Assembly: GCF_001953635.1 (NCBI RefSeq)
Contig: NZ_MEJH01000002.1
Span: 1 to 64,000 of the forward strand
From: Alteromonas abrolhosensis
Lineage (GTDB): Bacteria; Pseudomonadota; Gammaproteobacteria; Enterobacterales; Alteromonadaceae
Length of the DNA stretch: 64,000 bases
Direction of reading: 5' to 3'
Under the pieces are notes generated by a model. The model had not been told where the DNA came from and ran no database searches. It saw only the letters and a program-made list of their open reading frames with translations. Below, piece by piece: positions 29,473-38,284 of the stretch (its first letter is position 1; every line of letters starts with the position of its first letter). The position numbers and the translations under genes were made by a program.

Positions 29473-30291
29473 TTATTGGTCGAGCATCCTGACTTCCCGC
29501 TGCGGGAATGGTATTTCAATATTATGCTGCTGCAGCGCATTAAAAATGGCTTGGTTTAGTGCGTAGCGCACTTCGAAATGCCTTACGGCTGGCGCCCAAA
29601 CTCGAATACCAAAGTTAATACTGCTGTCACCAAAATTATCAACGCCAATGGCCGGTGATTTTTCTTCGCTAACCCCATCTACCGTTTCAACAGCCTTACG
29701 AATTACATTAATTACCTCATCGACCTTACTTGAATAGGCAACGCCAATCTCTAGCTCAATTAGCATGTTCTCTGCAGAGTTATGCAAGATTTCGCCTACT
29801 ATCAACTTGTTAGGTATTTGAATGTGAACGTTATCTTCGTCGATAAGAATGGTATAGGGAAGCATGACCTGATCGACCACTCCCGCGACTCCACGAACAC
29901 GAATCGTGTCGCCTACAACAAAAGGCCGGGTAATAATAATGGTAAAGCCAGCCGCGTAATTCGCCAGCATGCCTTGAATTGCTAGACCTGCGCCCAAGCC
30001 AACGGCACCTACTGCAGCTATGAGTGGTGTTACGCTAATTCCCACATTTCCTAGCGCAATAATGATGACAATCCCCAGCACCACCAATTTGCACGCACCG
30101 CCAGTGAAACGGCTTAGCGTAATATCGATGTTTCTGCTCACCATTAGGTTTTCAACCATGTGGCCTATTTTATTGGCCACCCACCAGCCAAGCAGGAAAA
30201 TAATGATGGCGCCTACAATTTGGAAACTGTAGGTCACTGCAAATTCTACAAGGGTGTCGTAAAGAGCTTGCGCTTGTTTTAATTCATCCAT
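29473..30291 (-). CDS. mscS: Small-conductance mechanosensitive channel MscS
   Basis: A 272-residue inner-membrane channel that opens under hypoosmotic shock. There are three membrane segments (about 22-42, 66-85 and 90-118). The pore-lining TM3 has the glycine/alanine pattern GAVGLGAGLAIQGMLANYAAG, followed by the beta domain (RPFVVGDTIRV) and the cytoplasmic vestibule (IPFPQREVR near the end). Length fits E. coli MscS (286). Single gene; the ribosome binding site is weak. Confidence 0.93.
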   Translation of the reverse strand: MDELKQAQALYDTLVEFAVTYSFQIVGAIIIFLLGWWVANKIGHMVENLMVSRNIDITLSRFTGGACKLVVLGIVIIIALGNVGISVTPLIAAVGAVGLGAGLAIQGMLANYAAGFTIIITRPFVVGDTIRVRGVAGVVDQVMLPYTILIDEDNVHIQIPNKLIVGEILHNSAENMLIELEIGVAYSSKVDEVINVIRKAVETVDGVSEEKSPAIGVDNFGDSSINFGIRVWAPAVRHFEVRYALNQAIFNALQQHNIEIPFPQREVRMLDQ

Positions 30292-30415
30292 GGAACGTTA
30301 TTAGATTTATAGGCTGATGTGAATAAACGAAGCTTAAACAACAACGTGAGGAAAAACCAGTGCCGAGAGCTAGCCCGGCACGTTAGTGTTATATTGTAAA
30401 ATGCGAACGCGGCGT

Positions 30416-31684
30416 TTAGTTAGCGTATTCGCTTGCCTCAATTTCAGCTAAGCGTTCTTTGGTAGGATTCTTTATATAGTTGTACACCAAGCCAACAAAG
30501 AGTACAGCAGCAAAGCCGGTGGCAACCATAAAACCATATTTGGCGTCGCCTCCGTTAGCGTCACTCACCAACCCCATGATGAAAGGCCCAGCCGCGGCGC
30601 CAGCTGCGGTAAAGAATAAGATCACTCCCGCTACACTTCCATGCTGATGTTTAGGGAAACAGCTTATGCCTTTTGAGTTGAAGGTAGGATAAATGACCGA
30701 CATGAAAATGCCCGTTAACGGGAACAAGAATAAGGCGAGTTGCTTTCCGCCCCACAAACCAAGACCGAAGCACAATACAATAGCACCGGTGAACACCATC
30801 AGAACCAATGCCCAGTTGAAGTGAGACATCATCCAAATACCGACGAAACGCCCAGCTGCGCGCAGGATAAAGAATGCCGTTACCGAATATATGGCCAAGG
30901 TTTGAGAGAAGCCTTCAGCATAACAATCATAGGTCGCTTTGAGCGTAGTCGCGTCGCACACTAAATAACTCGGCATCCACACATAAATGGCGCTTTCTGC
31001 CGCAACATATAAGAACGCGCCAATTGAGAATCCTAAAGCGTATGGGTTTTTCACTAGGCGTAGGCTCTGCGCTATCGATACTTTCTTATCGCCAGAGTTC
31101 GTATCGCGAGAATAAGCAGGGTATTTAACAAGCAATGCACCAATGATAAGAAGCGTACAAACTCCACCAGCAATTACGTAAAGCCACTGCCATGCCACCC
31201 CTTGGTGAATAAGATAGGCAACGATAAGAGGCCCAATAATTGCGCCCACGCCGAAGAACGCTTCGGCGCCATTCATGGTGGCTGTGTGTTGTTTAGTTGA
31301 TGTTGAAATATCACCAATGAGTGCAAGGGCACCTGTTTTAAAAATGCCTACCGCAACGCCAGACAAGCTCATTAAGCTAACAATTAACATAAAGTCGTTA
31401 GCAATCAGGAAGCTGTAGCAGGCAAGGCCAAACAAAGCCAAGCCAATGATAATAGTAGGCTTGCGACCTAACTTATCTGCCAAGAAACCTAGGAACAGAC
31501 CCGATAAGGCAATGCCTAACATCGGTAGTGAATGCATTAAGCTAGCTTGAGCATTAGTGACTGAAAACGCCACTTTCACTTCTTTGATTATCTCGCCAAC
31601 CGAGTCTGACGTCATCGCAAACATCATAAACATTAAATAGGTCAGCCATCTGATAATTCTGCTACTAGGATCATGATTGGGCAT
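30416..31684 (-). CDS. MFS transporter, probable sugar permease
   Basis: A 422-residue protein with about twelve membrane segments. The first-half loop motif GFLADKLGRKPT is the major facilitator signature. The divergent neighbour is an amylosucrase with a shared promoter region, so uptake of sucrose or another glucoside is the best guess. I start at the ATG at 31684; an upstream GTG at 31702 has no ribosome binding site. The last residues form a short cytoplasmic tail with charged residues. Substrate specificity cannot be read from the sequence. Confidence 0.8.
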   Translation of the reverse strand: MPNHDPSSRIIRWLTYLMFMMFAMTSDSVGEIIKEVKVAFSVTNAQASLMHSLPMLGIALSGLFLGFLADKLGRKPTIIIGLALFGLACYSFLIANDFMLIVSLMSLSGVAVGIFKTGALALIGDISTSTKQHTATMNGAEAFFGVGAIIGPLIVAYLIHQGVAWQWLYVIAGGVCTLLIIGALLVKYPAYSRDTNSGDKKVSIAQSLRLVKNPYALGFSIGAFLYVAAESAIYVWMPSYLVCDATTLKATYDCYAEGFSQTLAIYSVTAFFILRAAGRFVGIWMMSHFNWALVLMVFTGAIVLCFGLGLWGGKQLALFLFPLTGIFMSVIYPTFNSKGISCFPKHQHGSVAGVILFFTAAGAAAGPFIMGLVSDANGGDAKYGFMVATGFAAVLFVGLVYNYIKNPTKERLAEIEASEYAN

Positions 31685-31796
31685 AGTCTGTCTCACAAGC
31701 ACGGTAGGAAGGGCTTTATTCCACTCTTCTAAACTTCACAAAAACGCGTGGATCATTCTACGCATTCAGTAGGTCAAAAATAACGATGTAATTAAC

Positions 31797-31824
31797 TTGA
31801 TAAATAAGCTTAATCGTTTAAGAT
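31797..31824 (+). promoter_or_regulatory. Candidate amylosucrase promoter
   Basis: TTGATA (31797-31802, five of six to consensus) and TAAGAT (31819-31824, four of six) have a 16-base spacer. The -10 side overlaps the LacI-type palindrome at 31809-31822. The start codon of the amylosucrase is about 90 bases downstream. Confidence 0.45.
31809..31822. promoter_or_regulatory. LacI-family-type operator palindrome
   Basis: CTTAATCGTTTAAG pairs at 12 of 14 positions and has the central CG step that is the hallmark of LacI/GalR operators. It lies between the divergent sugar transporter and amylosucrase genes and overlaps the predicted amylosucrase promoter. No LacI-family gene is in the window, so the regulator would be elsewhere. 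Confidence 0.5.
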
Positions 31825-31912
31825 AAAAGTTAACAGAATTTAAAAAGCCTGTAAACCTGTTAATTAGGATAGGTTGTATGACGCGTCTAAGCGTCGCACT
31901 TTGGAGTTATCT

Positions 31913-33862
31913 ATGAGCTATGCTGCTGACAGTGGTGTATGTTTAGACCGAATCTTGGCATCTACCGATTTATCTGGCCTAAGCAAGAAAGATGCAACAA
32001 CCTTTACGCGTCGATTGAAGGCACATTTCCCTCGCCTTTTTGACAGATATACCCATGTTTACGGGCACCAGTATGATTGCTACTTTCATTTACAAAAACT
32101 GGTTGAAATATTAAGAGACGGGGTAAAAAACCGCAAACCCGCTCTTAAAAAACTCGACAATGAAAGACTAAAAAACCCGCTTTGGTATCGCGATGAACAA
32201 CAAGTCGGCATGGCTTGTTACGTTGACCTGATGGGCCCCACTCTGAATGACTTGCATGACAAAATCCCCTACTTCAAGTCTTTAGGTGTTACCTATGTGC
32301 ACTTAATGCCGTTATACGACGCACCTAAAGGCGATAGCGACGGCGGGTATGCTGTGTCGGATTATCGCAAGGTAAACCCAACGCTAGGCACGGTGAAAGA
32401 TTTGGAGAAGCTTGCTTCAGCACTACAGAACGAAGGAATAAATCTCGTTCTCGATTTCGTGTTCAATCATACCTCCGATGAGCATGCGTGGGCGAAAGCG
32501 GCGTTAGCCGGTGAGAAGCAGTATCAAAATTACTATTACCTTTTTGATGACAGAACCATTCCCGATCAATACGAACATACTTTAAGAGAAATATTCCCTC
32601 AGGTAAGAAGAGGAAGCTTTACCTTTAATGAACAGCTTGAAAAATGGGTATGGACAACATTTAACAGCTTTCAATGGGATTTGAATTACAGTAACCCTGA
32701 GGTGTTCAACGCTATAACGTCTGAAATGCTGTTTCTCGCCAACATAGGAAGCGCTGCTTTGCGCCTAGATGCGTTGGCCTTTATTTGGAAAGAACTTGGC
32801 ACTAACTGCGAAAATCAGGAAAAGGCCCACATACTCATTCAAGCGTTTAACTGTTGCTTACAAATCGTAGCGCCTGCCGTGGTATTTAAGTCAGAAGCCA
32901 TCGTACACCCTGACGAAGTACTTAAGTACATCGACAAAGATGAGTGTCAGCTATCCTACAACCCTTTGCTAATGGCACTGTTATGGAATTCGCTAGCCAC
33001 GCGTAAAACCCGTTTGCTTACTCACTCAATGAAGAAGAGCTTTTCTATATCGGAAAACTGCACTTGGGTTAACTACGTGCGATGCCACGACGATATAGGG
33101 TGGACGTTCGACGACGCAGTAGCCAACGAACTCGGCATAAACGCTTTCGATCACCGCTATTTTCTTAATCAATTTTATACCGGTCGTTTTGAAGGAAGTT
33201 TTGCTAACGGCGTACCGTTCGCCGAAAACCCTTCAAATGGAGACTGTCGTGTGTGTGGTTCGCTGGCTTCTCTGTGCGGGCTAGAAGGAGCATTAAAAGC
33301 TAACGATTTAAAAGGCATTGACGATGCTGTGAAGCGAATGATGCTACTTTACGGTATTACCTTTAGCATCGGCGGCATTCCACTTCTTTACTCAAGCGAC
33401 GAAGTGGGCAAGCTTAATGACTACAGCTATCGCTTTGATGAATCCAAAAAGCACGATGATAGATGGGTACACCGTATCGCCGTTACCGACGCAGATACAG
33501 AGTTGGCGCTAGGAAACACTTCACCTTCCAACGCTACAGAGGCCACAAGCCTTCGCGTATTTAACGAGTTGCGCAAAATGATAGGGATAAGACAGCAACA
33601 CGCTATATTCGGGCAATCTACCACCCAAATTTTAGATACAGATAATCACCATTGCTTTGCTTTTGTTCGAGAAAATTCAGAGGGTCACAAGTTACTTGTA
33701 ATATGTAACTTCAGCGAACATTCTCAGTCAACTCAACGTAGCCTTTTGGCAACACTCAAAGGCGCATCAAGCCAAGATTTGTTAACCGGTGAGACTATTG
33801 AAATGAATGACTCGCCGCTATTGCTTAAGCCTTTCCAACAAATGTGGCTTCTTGCTAACTAA
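31913..33862 (+). CDS. Amylosucrase (GH13 glucansucrase)
   Basis: A 649-residue GH13 enzyme that moves glucose from sucrose onto alpha-1,4-glucan and releases fructose. From the ATG at 31913 the catalytic residues fall at Asp286 (in LRLDALAF), Glu328 (FKSEAI) and Asp393 (after His392), the same numbers as Neisseria polysaccharea amylosucrase, which supports this start. GGAG lies 6 bases before that ATG; the TTG at 31874 is not favoured. Regions SDGGYAVSDYR, FNHTSDEHAWA and TTFNSFQWDLNYSNPEVF are typical. No signal peptide is seen, so it acts in the cytoplasm. A sucrose hydrolase of the same subfamily is an alternative. Confidence 0.92.
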   Translation: MSYAADSGVCLDRILASTDLSGLSKKDATTFTRRLKAHFPRLFDRYTHVYGHQYDCYFHLQKLVEILRDGVKNRKPALKKLDNERLKNPLWYRDEQQVGMACYVDLMGPTLNDLHDKIPYFKSLGVTYVHLMPLYDAPKGDSDGGYAVSDYRKVNPTLGTVKDLEKLASALQNEGINLVLDFVFNHTSDEHAWAKAALAGEKQYQNYYYLFDDRTIPDQYEHTLREIFPQVRRGSFTFNEQLEKWVWTTFNSFQWDLNYSNPEVFNAITSEMLFLANIGSAALRLDALAFIWKELGTNCENQEKAHILIQAFNCCLQIVAPAVVFKSEAIVHPDEVLKYIDKDECQLSYNPLLMALLWNSLATRKTRLLTHSMKKSFSISENCTWVNYVRCHDDIGWTFDDAVANELGINAFDHRYFLNQFYTGRFEGSFANGVPFAENPSNGDCRVCGSLASLCGLEGALKANDLKGIDDAVKRMMLLYGITFSIGGIPLLYSSDEVGKLNDYSYRFDESKKHDDRWVHRIAVTDADTELALGNTSPSNATEATSLRVFNELRKMIGIRQQHAIFGQSTTQILDTDNHHCFAFVRENSEGHKLLVICNFSEHSQSTQRSLLATLKGASSQDLLTGETIEMNDSPLLLKPFQQMWLLAN

Positions 33863-34213
33863 CGCTTAGATATTTACTGAGCTTTGCTAACCGCTTCATG
33901 AAAAGGCGGTTAGCAACTTATCAATGGCTAGTCGTCGACATAATTGCCTTTACACCCAGCGGCTTATCAAATAAGTCATCTTTTCACAGGCACTGAATTA
34001 AATACCCACTATACTTTTAATAGTGATTAGATATTTCACTGGCTTTTCGCTTAACGCCGTAAGCTATGTGTTTTTTTAACCGGCTTACAAACTGATAGAA
34101 GCGAATACGGCACTGTTCCTGTTGTGTGTGGTTTAGTTCTTGCTTCAAGTTGAAACAAAACCCAACGCTTATACATAGCAGGTTTCGACTTAGGTCATAC
34201 GGATGTGTTCAAC
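33863..34213 (+). other. Spacer between amylosucrase and CPXCG genes (about 350 bases)
   Basis: The stretch opens with an 11-bp inverted repeat (TTGCTAACCGC at 33884-33894 facing GCGGTTAGCAA at 33906-33916) just after the amylosucrase stop. It could end transcription, but no T-run follows. A second short repeat CACTAT/ATAGTG sits at 34007-34025. I found no convincing small gene or promoter pair in the rest. Confidence 0.45.
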
Positions 34214-34441
34214 ATGGTAACGGATAAAACGATGCAAAGTGATAGTGCTTTGGAATACATGTGCCCCTACTGCGGCGCAATAAATGCCTTCCAGCTAGAA
34301 ACGGTTCGCGATATGTATCACGAACAACATGAATCTTGTAGGTGCTGTAACAAAGTGCTTAGTTTAACTGCAGCCGACGGTATTGGAGGCAGTATCAATC
34401 TTATTGTAGATACTTTAGAGACCGAGTTAGTCATTAAGTAA
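34214..34441 (+). CDS. CPXCG-motif zinc-ribbon protein
   Basis: A small protein of 75 residues (from the ATG at 34214; an in-frame GTG lies three codons earlier). Two cysteine pairs, CPYC and CRCC, 28 residues apart, form a probable zinc ribbon like the Cys-rich CPXCG family. The known family often ends its second pair in CxVCCxP, so this one is divergent. Function is unknown. The ribosome binding site is weak, so the exact start is uncertain. It is flanked by a terminator shared with folE. Confidence 0.7.
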   Translation: MVTDKTMQSDSALEYMCPYCGAINAFQLETVRDMYHEQHESCRCCNKVLSLTAADGIGGSINLIVDTLETELVIK

Positions 34442-34463
34442 AAACGCATAGACAGAACAACAA

Positions 34464-34491
34464 AAAAAGCCGCTTCAAAGAGCGGCTTTTT
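34464..34491. terminator. Bidirectional terminator between CPXCG gene and folE
   Basis: AAAAAGCCGCT faces AGCGGCTTTTT across a 6-base loop, between two convergent genes. Both strands end in a T-run. Confidence 0.88.
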
Positions 34492-34525
34492 GCATTCTTA
34501 AACAGATTAATTTAATGGCGTCTGA

Positions 34526-35209
34526 CTAGCGAAAAAACTCTCGTTTCAATTCACTGTCCGTGAGGAATCGCCCACCGAGCGCTGACGTTTTCGTATATGA
34601 GTTAGTATCACGAATCCCTCTCGCCTTTACGCAATAATGTGTTGCGTTAATGCTCACCGCCACGTCTTCTGTGTTCGTCAACGTCTGCAGCGCCACTAAC
34701 ACTTGCTGAGTTAAGCGCTCTTGTACTTGCGGACGTTGAGCAAAGAACCCTACAAGACGATTGATTTTTGAAAGCCCAATAACCGTGTCTTTCGGAATGT
34801 AAGAAACGGTCGCCGTGCCATCAATAGTCACAAAGTGATGTTCGCAAGTACTAGTAAGACTGATATCAGACACTTGTACAGGCTGGTCAATCTGCATTTT
34901 ATTTTCAATGGCAGTAATCTTAGGAAACTTGCGATAATCTAATCCACCGAAAATTTCGTTTACGTACATTTTAGCAATACGCGTAGGCGTATCGCATAAA
35001 CTGTCATCAGTTAGATCAAGGCCAAGCGTATCCATTACATCACGCATAGCGCTTTCAATTCGCTTGCGCTTTTGCTCGTCAGAAAGACCATTATCGACCA
35101 TTGGAGTTTCTAACCCCTTTGCCTCTAATGCTTCTCGTACACGTTGTGCTGGCTCTGATATAGAGGGGTCTAGTGCATCGCGCACAATTACCGCTTCTTT
35201 TGCTAACAT
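34526..35209 (-). CDS. folE: GTP cyclohydrolase I
   Basis: FolE converts GTP to 7,8-dihydroneopterin triphosphate, the first step of folate and pterin synthesis. The 227-residue protein has zinc ligands Cys122 and His125 (TCEHHF) and Cys193 (HYCVKARG), the same spacing as E. coli Cys110/His113/Cys181. It forms a homodecamer in other species. It is divergent from folM, so the pair may supply tetrahydromonapterin as well as folate. Confidence 0.96.
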   Translation of the reverse strand: MLAKEAVIVRDALDPSISEPAQRVREALEAKGLETPMVDNGLSDEQKRKRIESAMRDVMDTLGLDLTDDSLCDTPTRIAKMYVNEIFGGLDYRKFPKITAIENKMQIDQPVQVSDISLTSTCEHHFVTIDGTATVSYIPKDTVIGLSKINRLVGFFAQRPQVQERLTQQVLVALQTLTNTEDVAVSINATHYCVKARGIRDTNSYTKTSALGGRFLTDSELKREFFR

Positions 35210-35370
35210 TACTTTATCCGTTATTACTTCTTTTTTGATCTTCTACGAGCTTTACTTCGTTACAGATCGATTAATCGGCAACATGACTTTTATTTAATGT
35301 CATTGCTACCTACTGTGCATTTGGCACAAAATAATAAAACTGTTTCCGTTCACGTAAGAAGGACATCACC

Positions 35371-36078
35371 TTGAATTCACCTGTGCTTATAACAGGCGCA
35401 AGTCAGCGTTTAGGCTTGGCAATGGCCGATAATTTACTTGACCAAGGCCATCACGTTGTCGTTACGTATCGCACGCCTCGCCCAAGTATCACAATGCTCA
35501 AAGATAAGGGCGCAACAGTTTTACAGGCGGATTTTAGCACTGAGGCGGCTATTGATCGAGCAATTGATGAGATTAAGGCAATCAGTAAAACCTATCGAGC
35601 GGTGATCCATAACGCGTCAGATTGGGCGCAAGAAAAAGATAATAGCAACACGCATAGTCTGATTGCGCGCATGATGATGATTCATGCCATCGCCCCGTAC
35701 CGCATAAATTTAGCACTCGAAAAAGCCCTTTGTGATTGTGAAGTGCAGTCTGACATTATCCATATGACTGATTACGTTCAGGAAACAGGCAGTGAGAAGC
35801 ACATGGCTTACGCTGCAAGTAAGGCAGCGCTTCACAACCTGACCCTATCGTTTGCCAAGAAGCTAGCACCGAAGGTGAAAGTAAATAGCATTGCTCCGGC
35901 TTTGCTAATGTTCAATGAGGGTGATGATGATGCGTACAAGCAAAAGGCGATAAAAAAGTCATTGCTTGAACTCGTTCCTGGGGCGCAAGAGGCTGTCAAA
36001 GCTATGAACTACTTACTTGATAGCGACTACATGACTGGGCAGACGCTTCATTTAAATGGCGGGCGGCATCTAAAATAA
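35371..36078 (+). CDS. folM: Dihydromonapterin reductase
   Basis: A 235-residue short-chain dehydrogenase that reduces dihydromonapterin (and weakly dihydrofolate) with NADPH. The nucleotide-binding GASQRLG lies at 9-15 and the catalytic Tyr147 and Lys151 in YAASK. Resemblance to E. coli FolM is strong over the whole length: QADFST, HNAS, DIIHxTDYV, VKVNSIAPxLxxFNE and the C-terminal LNGGRHLK. The start is TTG with AAGGA 8 bases upstream. No folX is next to it. In other bacteria the pterin feeds phenylalanine hydroxylase; that gene is not in the window. Confidence 0.94.
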   Translation: MNSPVLITGASQRLGLAMADNLLDQGHHVVVTYRTPRPSITMLKDKGATVLQADFSTEAAIDRAIDEIKAISKTYRAVIHNASDWAQEKDNSNTHSLIARMMMIHAIAPYRINLALEKALCDCEVQSDIIHMTDYVQETGSEKHMAYAASKAALHNLTLSFAKKLAPKVKVNSIAPALLMFNEGDDDAYKQKAIKKSLLELVPGAQEAVKAMNYLLDSDYMTGQTLHLNGGRHLK

Positions 36079-36160
36079 GGGCTGCCCACTTTAATTACCT
36101 TTGCCCATCCTGATGGTTATAAGTAATCGTCACCGCCAATTAATTTCATCGCCATTTGCC

Positions 36161-36189
36161 TTGGTCTGGTGCTGAGGCATGGCTATAAT
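36161..36189 (+). promoter_or_regulatory. aguAB promoter
   Basis: TTGGTC (36161-36166) and a perfect TATAAT (36184-36189) have a 17-base spacer, 36 bases before the aguA start codon. Confidence 0.6.
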
Positions 36190-36224
36190 CCGAACCCTAT
36201 TTTGTAGCTATTTGGAAATTTACT

Positions 36225-37289
36225 ATGCACGGCAACCGTACTATGGCGCCTGAATGGCATGACATTGATGCAGTAATGTTGGCGTGGCCGCATTCGCAAA
36301 CCGACTGGGCTCCATGGTTAGAAGAAGCGAGAGCAACCTACCTTAACGTGATTGCTGCGGTAAATCGCAATGATGCAGGTGTTATTTTACTGTGCGCGCC
36401 AAGTGACGTAGACGACCTTAAATCACGTTTGCCTGAAAGCGCACGTGTACTTATTGTTGCTGCATCTTTCAATGATACCTGGATGCGCGACTACGGCTTC
36501 ATCACCTGTAAAGACAGCGAAGGCAACGGTTCACCTGTTGAGTTTCGCTTTAACGGTTGGGGTAATAAGTTTAACGCCACTGAAGATAACCTGGCGAATC
36601 AGCGCTATCTCGCAGCCATGTGTAAATCTGTGCTTCGCAGCAGCCCTATTGTGGCTGAAGGCGGCGCCTTGGAAATTGATGAAAACGGTCATTTACTAAG
36701 TACCGCACAGTGTTTACTGAACCCTGAACGCAATGGCGATATGTCGCTAAGTGCTTACGAAGATGCATTTAAAGATATGCTGGGCTGCAGCAAGGTTACC
36801 ATTTTACAGCATGGTCATTTAGAGGGTGATGACACTGACGGTCACATTGACACTTTAGTGCGCTTTACCCCAAATAAAGGTTTAGTGATTCAGGCATGTA
36901 ACAACCGCCCTAACGACAGTCACTTTGAAGGGTTGAAGGCTTTATGCGACGAGTGCTCGCTAGAGCTCCCTGAGCACGAACAGTTTCATTTACCTCTGCC
37001 TCATATTGAAAATGATGAGGGAGATCGCTTGCCAGCTTCATACGCAAATTACCTAATTTGTAACAAGGCGATTTTATTGCCCGTATATGGTGAAGAAGAA
37101 GACGCGGAAGCCATCGAGACTGTGCAAAGAGCACACCCCAATCATATTGTTGAACCAATCGATTGCAGTGTACTCGTAAGACAATACGGCAGCTTGCATT
37201 GTATTTCCATGCAGGTGCCTACAAATACGTTAAAAGATTCGATTATCACCACCTTAAAGAAAGGAGTGTCATTACATGCGCCCAGCTAA
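36225..37289 (+). CDS. aguA: Agmatine deiminase
   Basis: AguA hydrolyses agmatine to N-carbamoylputrescine and ammonia, the first step of putrescine formation through the agmatine route. The 354-residue protein belongs to the peptidyl-arginine deiminase family. The nucleophile is Cys326 in GSLHCISMQVP. Other active-site segments are WMRDYGF, EGGALEIDENG, GHLEGDDTDGHID and FNGWGNKF. The ribosome binding site GGAAA is 8 bases upstream. It overlaps aguB by 14 bases, so the two are co-translated. Confidence 0.95.
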   Translation: MHGNRTMAPEWHDIDAVMLAWPHSQTDWAPWLEEARATYLNVIAAVNRNDAGVILLCAPSDVDDLKSRLPESARVLIVAASFNDTWMRDYGFITCKDSEGNGSPVEFRFNGWGNKFNATEDNLANQRYLAAMCKSVLRSSPIVAEGGALEIDENGHLLSTAQCLLNPERNGDMSLSAYEDAFKDMLGCSKVTILQHGHLEGDDTDGHIDTLVRFTPNKGLVIQACNNRPNDSHFEGLKALCDECSLELPEHEQFHLPLPHIENDEGDRLPASYANYLICNKAILLPVYGEEEDAEAIETVQRAHPNHIVEPIDCSVLVRQYGSLHCISMQVPTNTLKDSIITTLKKGVSLHAPS

Positions 37290-38169
37290 GCTAAAAGTTG
37301 GACTGGTACAACAGTCTGTTGCTGATAACGACAAAGCAACGAACTGGAACAAAAGTGCCGAGCAAATTGCCAAATTAGCGGCTGAAGGCTGCGAGTGTAT
37401 TCTTCTTCAAGAACTGCACAGCACCCTGTATTTTTGCCAACAAGAAGATACTGACGCCTTTGATTTGGCTGAGCCAATTCCAGGCCCAGCGACAGAATTT
37501 TTCGGTGAACTAGCTGAAAAACATAACATTGTATTAGTGACGTCGCTTTTTGAAAAACGCGGTTCTGGTTTATATCACAATACGGCTGTGGTGTTCGACC
37601 GCAGCAAAGAAATTGCGGGCAAATACCGTAAAATGCACATTCCTGACGACCCAGGCTTTTACGAGAAGTTTTACTTCACACCGGGCGATATGGGCTTCAC
37701 GCCTATTGAAACCAGTGTAGGTAAACTTGGCGTATTGGTATGTTGGGATCAGTGGTATCCAGAAGCGGCACGCTTGATGGCGATGGCAGGAGCAGACCTG
37801 TTATTTTACCCTACCGCTATTGGTTGGGATTTAACTGACACAGAAGAAGAGCGTACCCGTCAACACGGTGCATGGGAAACCATTCAGCGCTCTCACGCTG
37901 TGGCAAACTCAGTACCGGTTATTGTAGCGAACCGTACTGGCTTTGAAGCGTCACCTGTTGAAGGCGACCCAGGCATCCAGTTCTGGGGACAAAGCTTTGT
38001 AGCAGGCCCGCAAGGTGAGATTTTGGCAAAAGCCGAAGCTGAAGGTGAAACCACGCTAACCGTAGAGCTTGATATGGAACGCACCGAGAAAGTGAAGCGC
38101 ATTTGGCCTTACTTCCGCGACCGCCGCATAGACGCCTACGACGAGCTAACCAAGCGCTGGCGCGACTAA
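37276..38169 (+). CDS. aguB: N-carbamoylputrescine amidase
   Basis: AguB hydrolyses N-carbamoylputrescine to putrescine, CO2 and ammonia. The 297-residue nitrilase-superfamily enzyme has the catalytic triad Glu46 (LLQELH), Lys119 (KYRKMHIPDD) and Cys156 (LVCWDQWYPEAAR). The ribosome binding site AAGGAG sits 9 bases before ATG inside the end of aguA. The gene ends just before a REP-like repeat. Confidence 0.95.
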   Translation: MRPAKLKVGLVQQSVADNDKATNWNKSAEQIAKLAAEGCECILLQELHSTLYFCQQEDTDAFDLAEPIPGPATEFFGELAEKHNIVLVTSLFEKRGSGLYHNTAVVFDRSKEIAGKYRKMHIPDDPGFYEKFYFTPGDMGFTPIETSVGKLGVLVCWDQWYPEAARLMAMAGADLLFYPTAIGWDLTDTEEERTRQHGAWETIQRSHAVANSVPVIVANRTGFEASPVEGDPGIQFWGQSFVAGPQGEILAKAEAEGETTLTVELDMERTEKVKRIWPYFRDRRIDAYDELTKRWRD

Positions 38170-38179
38170 CCCAAATAAT

Positions 38180-38274
38180 GGGGTCAGTGTACATTTTCCG
38201 AGACAAATCTATGTCACAGAATGTACTCAGACCCCTTTTTAAATTCTGCCGCGGTGGAAATGTACTCTGACCCC
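38180..38274. repeat. REP-like palindromic element, three copies
   Basis: The 115-base spacer between the convergent aguB and pdeM genes holds three copies of a motif close to GGGGTCAGAGTACATT. One is direct at 38180-38195 and two are inverted at 38220-38235 and 38258-38274. The first two copies can form a 14-of-16 paired hairpin. Motifs like this flank REP-associated Y1 tyrosine transposases (RAYT) in related marine bacteria, to my recollection; no such transposase is in the window. The end-to-end pair resembles a REPIN plus one extra half. Confidence 0.75.
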
Positions 38275-38284
38275 AATTTTGTGG

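Noticed and set aside
31874-31912. TTG start 13 codons upstream for amylosucrase
   Set aside because: The ATG at 31913 has GGAG at proper spacing and gives catalytic residue numbers identical to the Neisseria enzyme.
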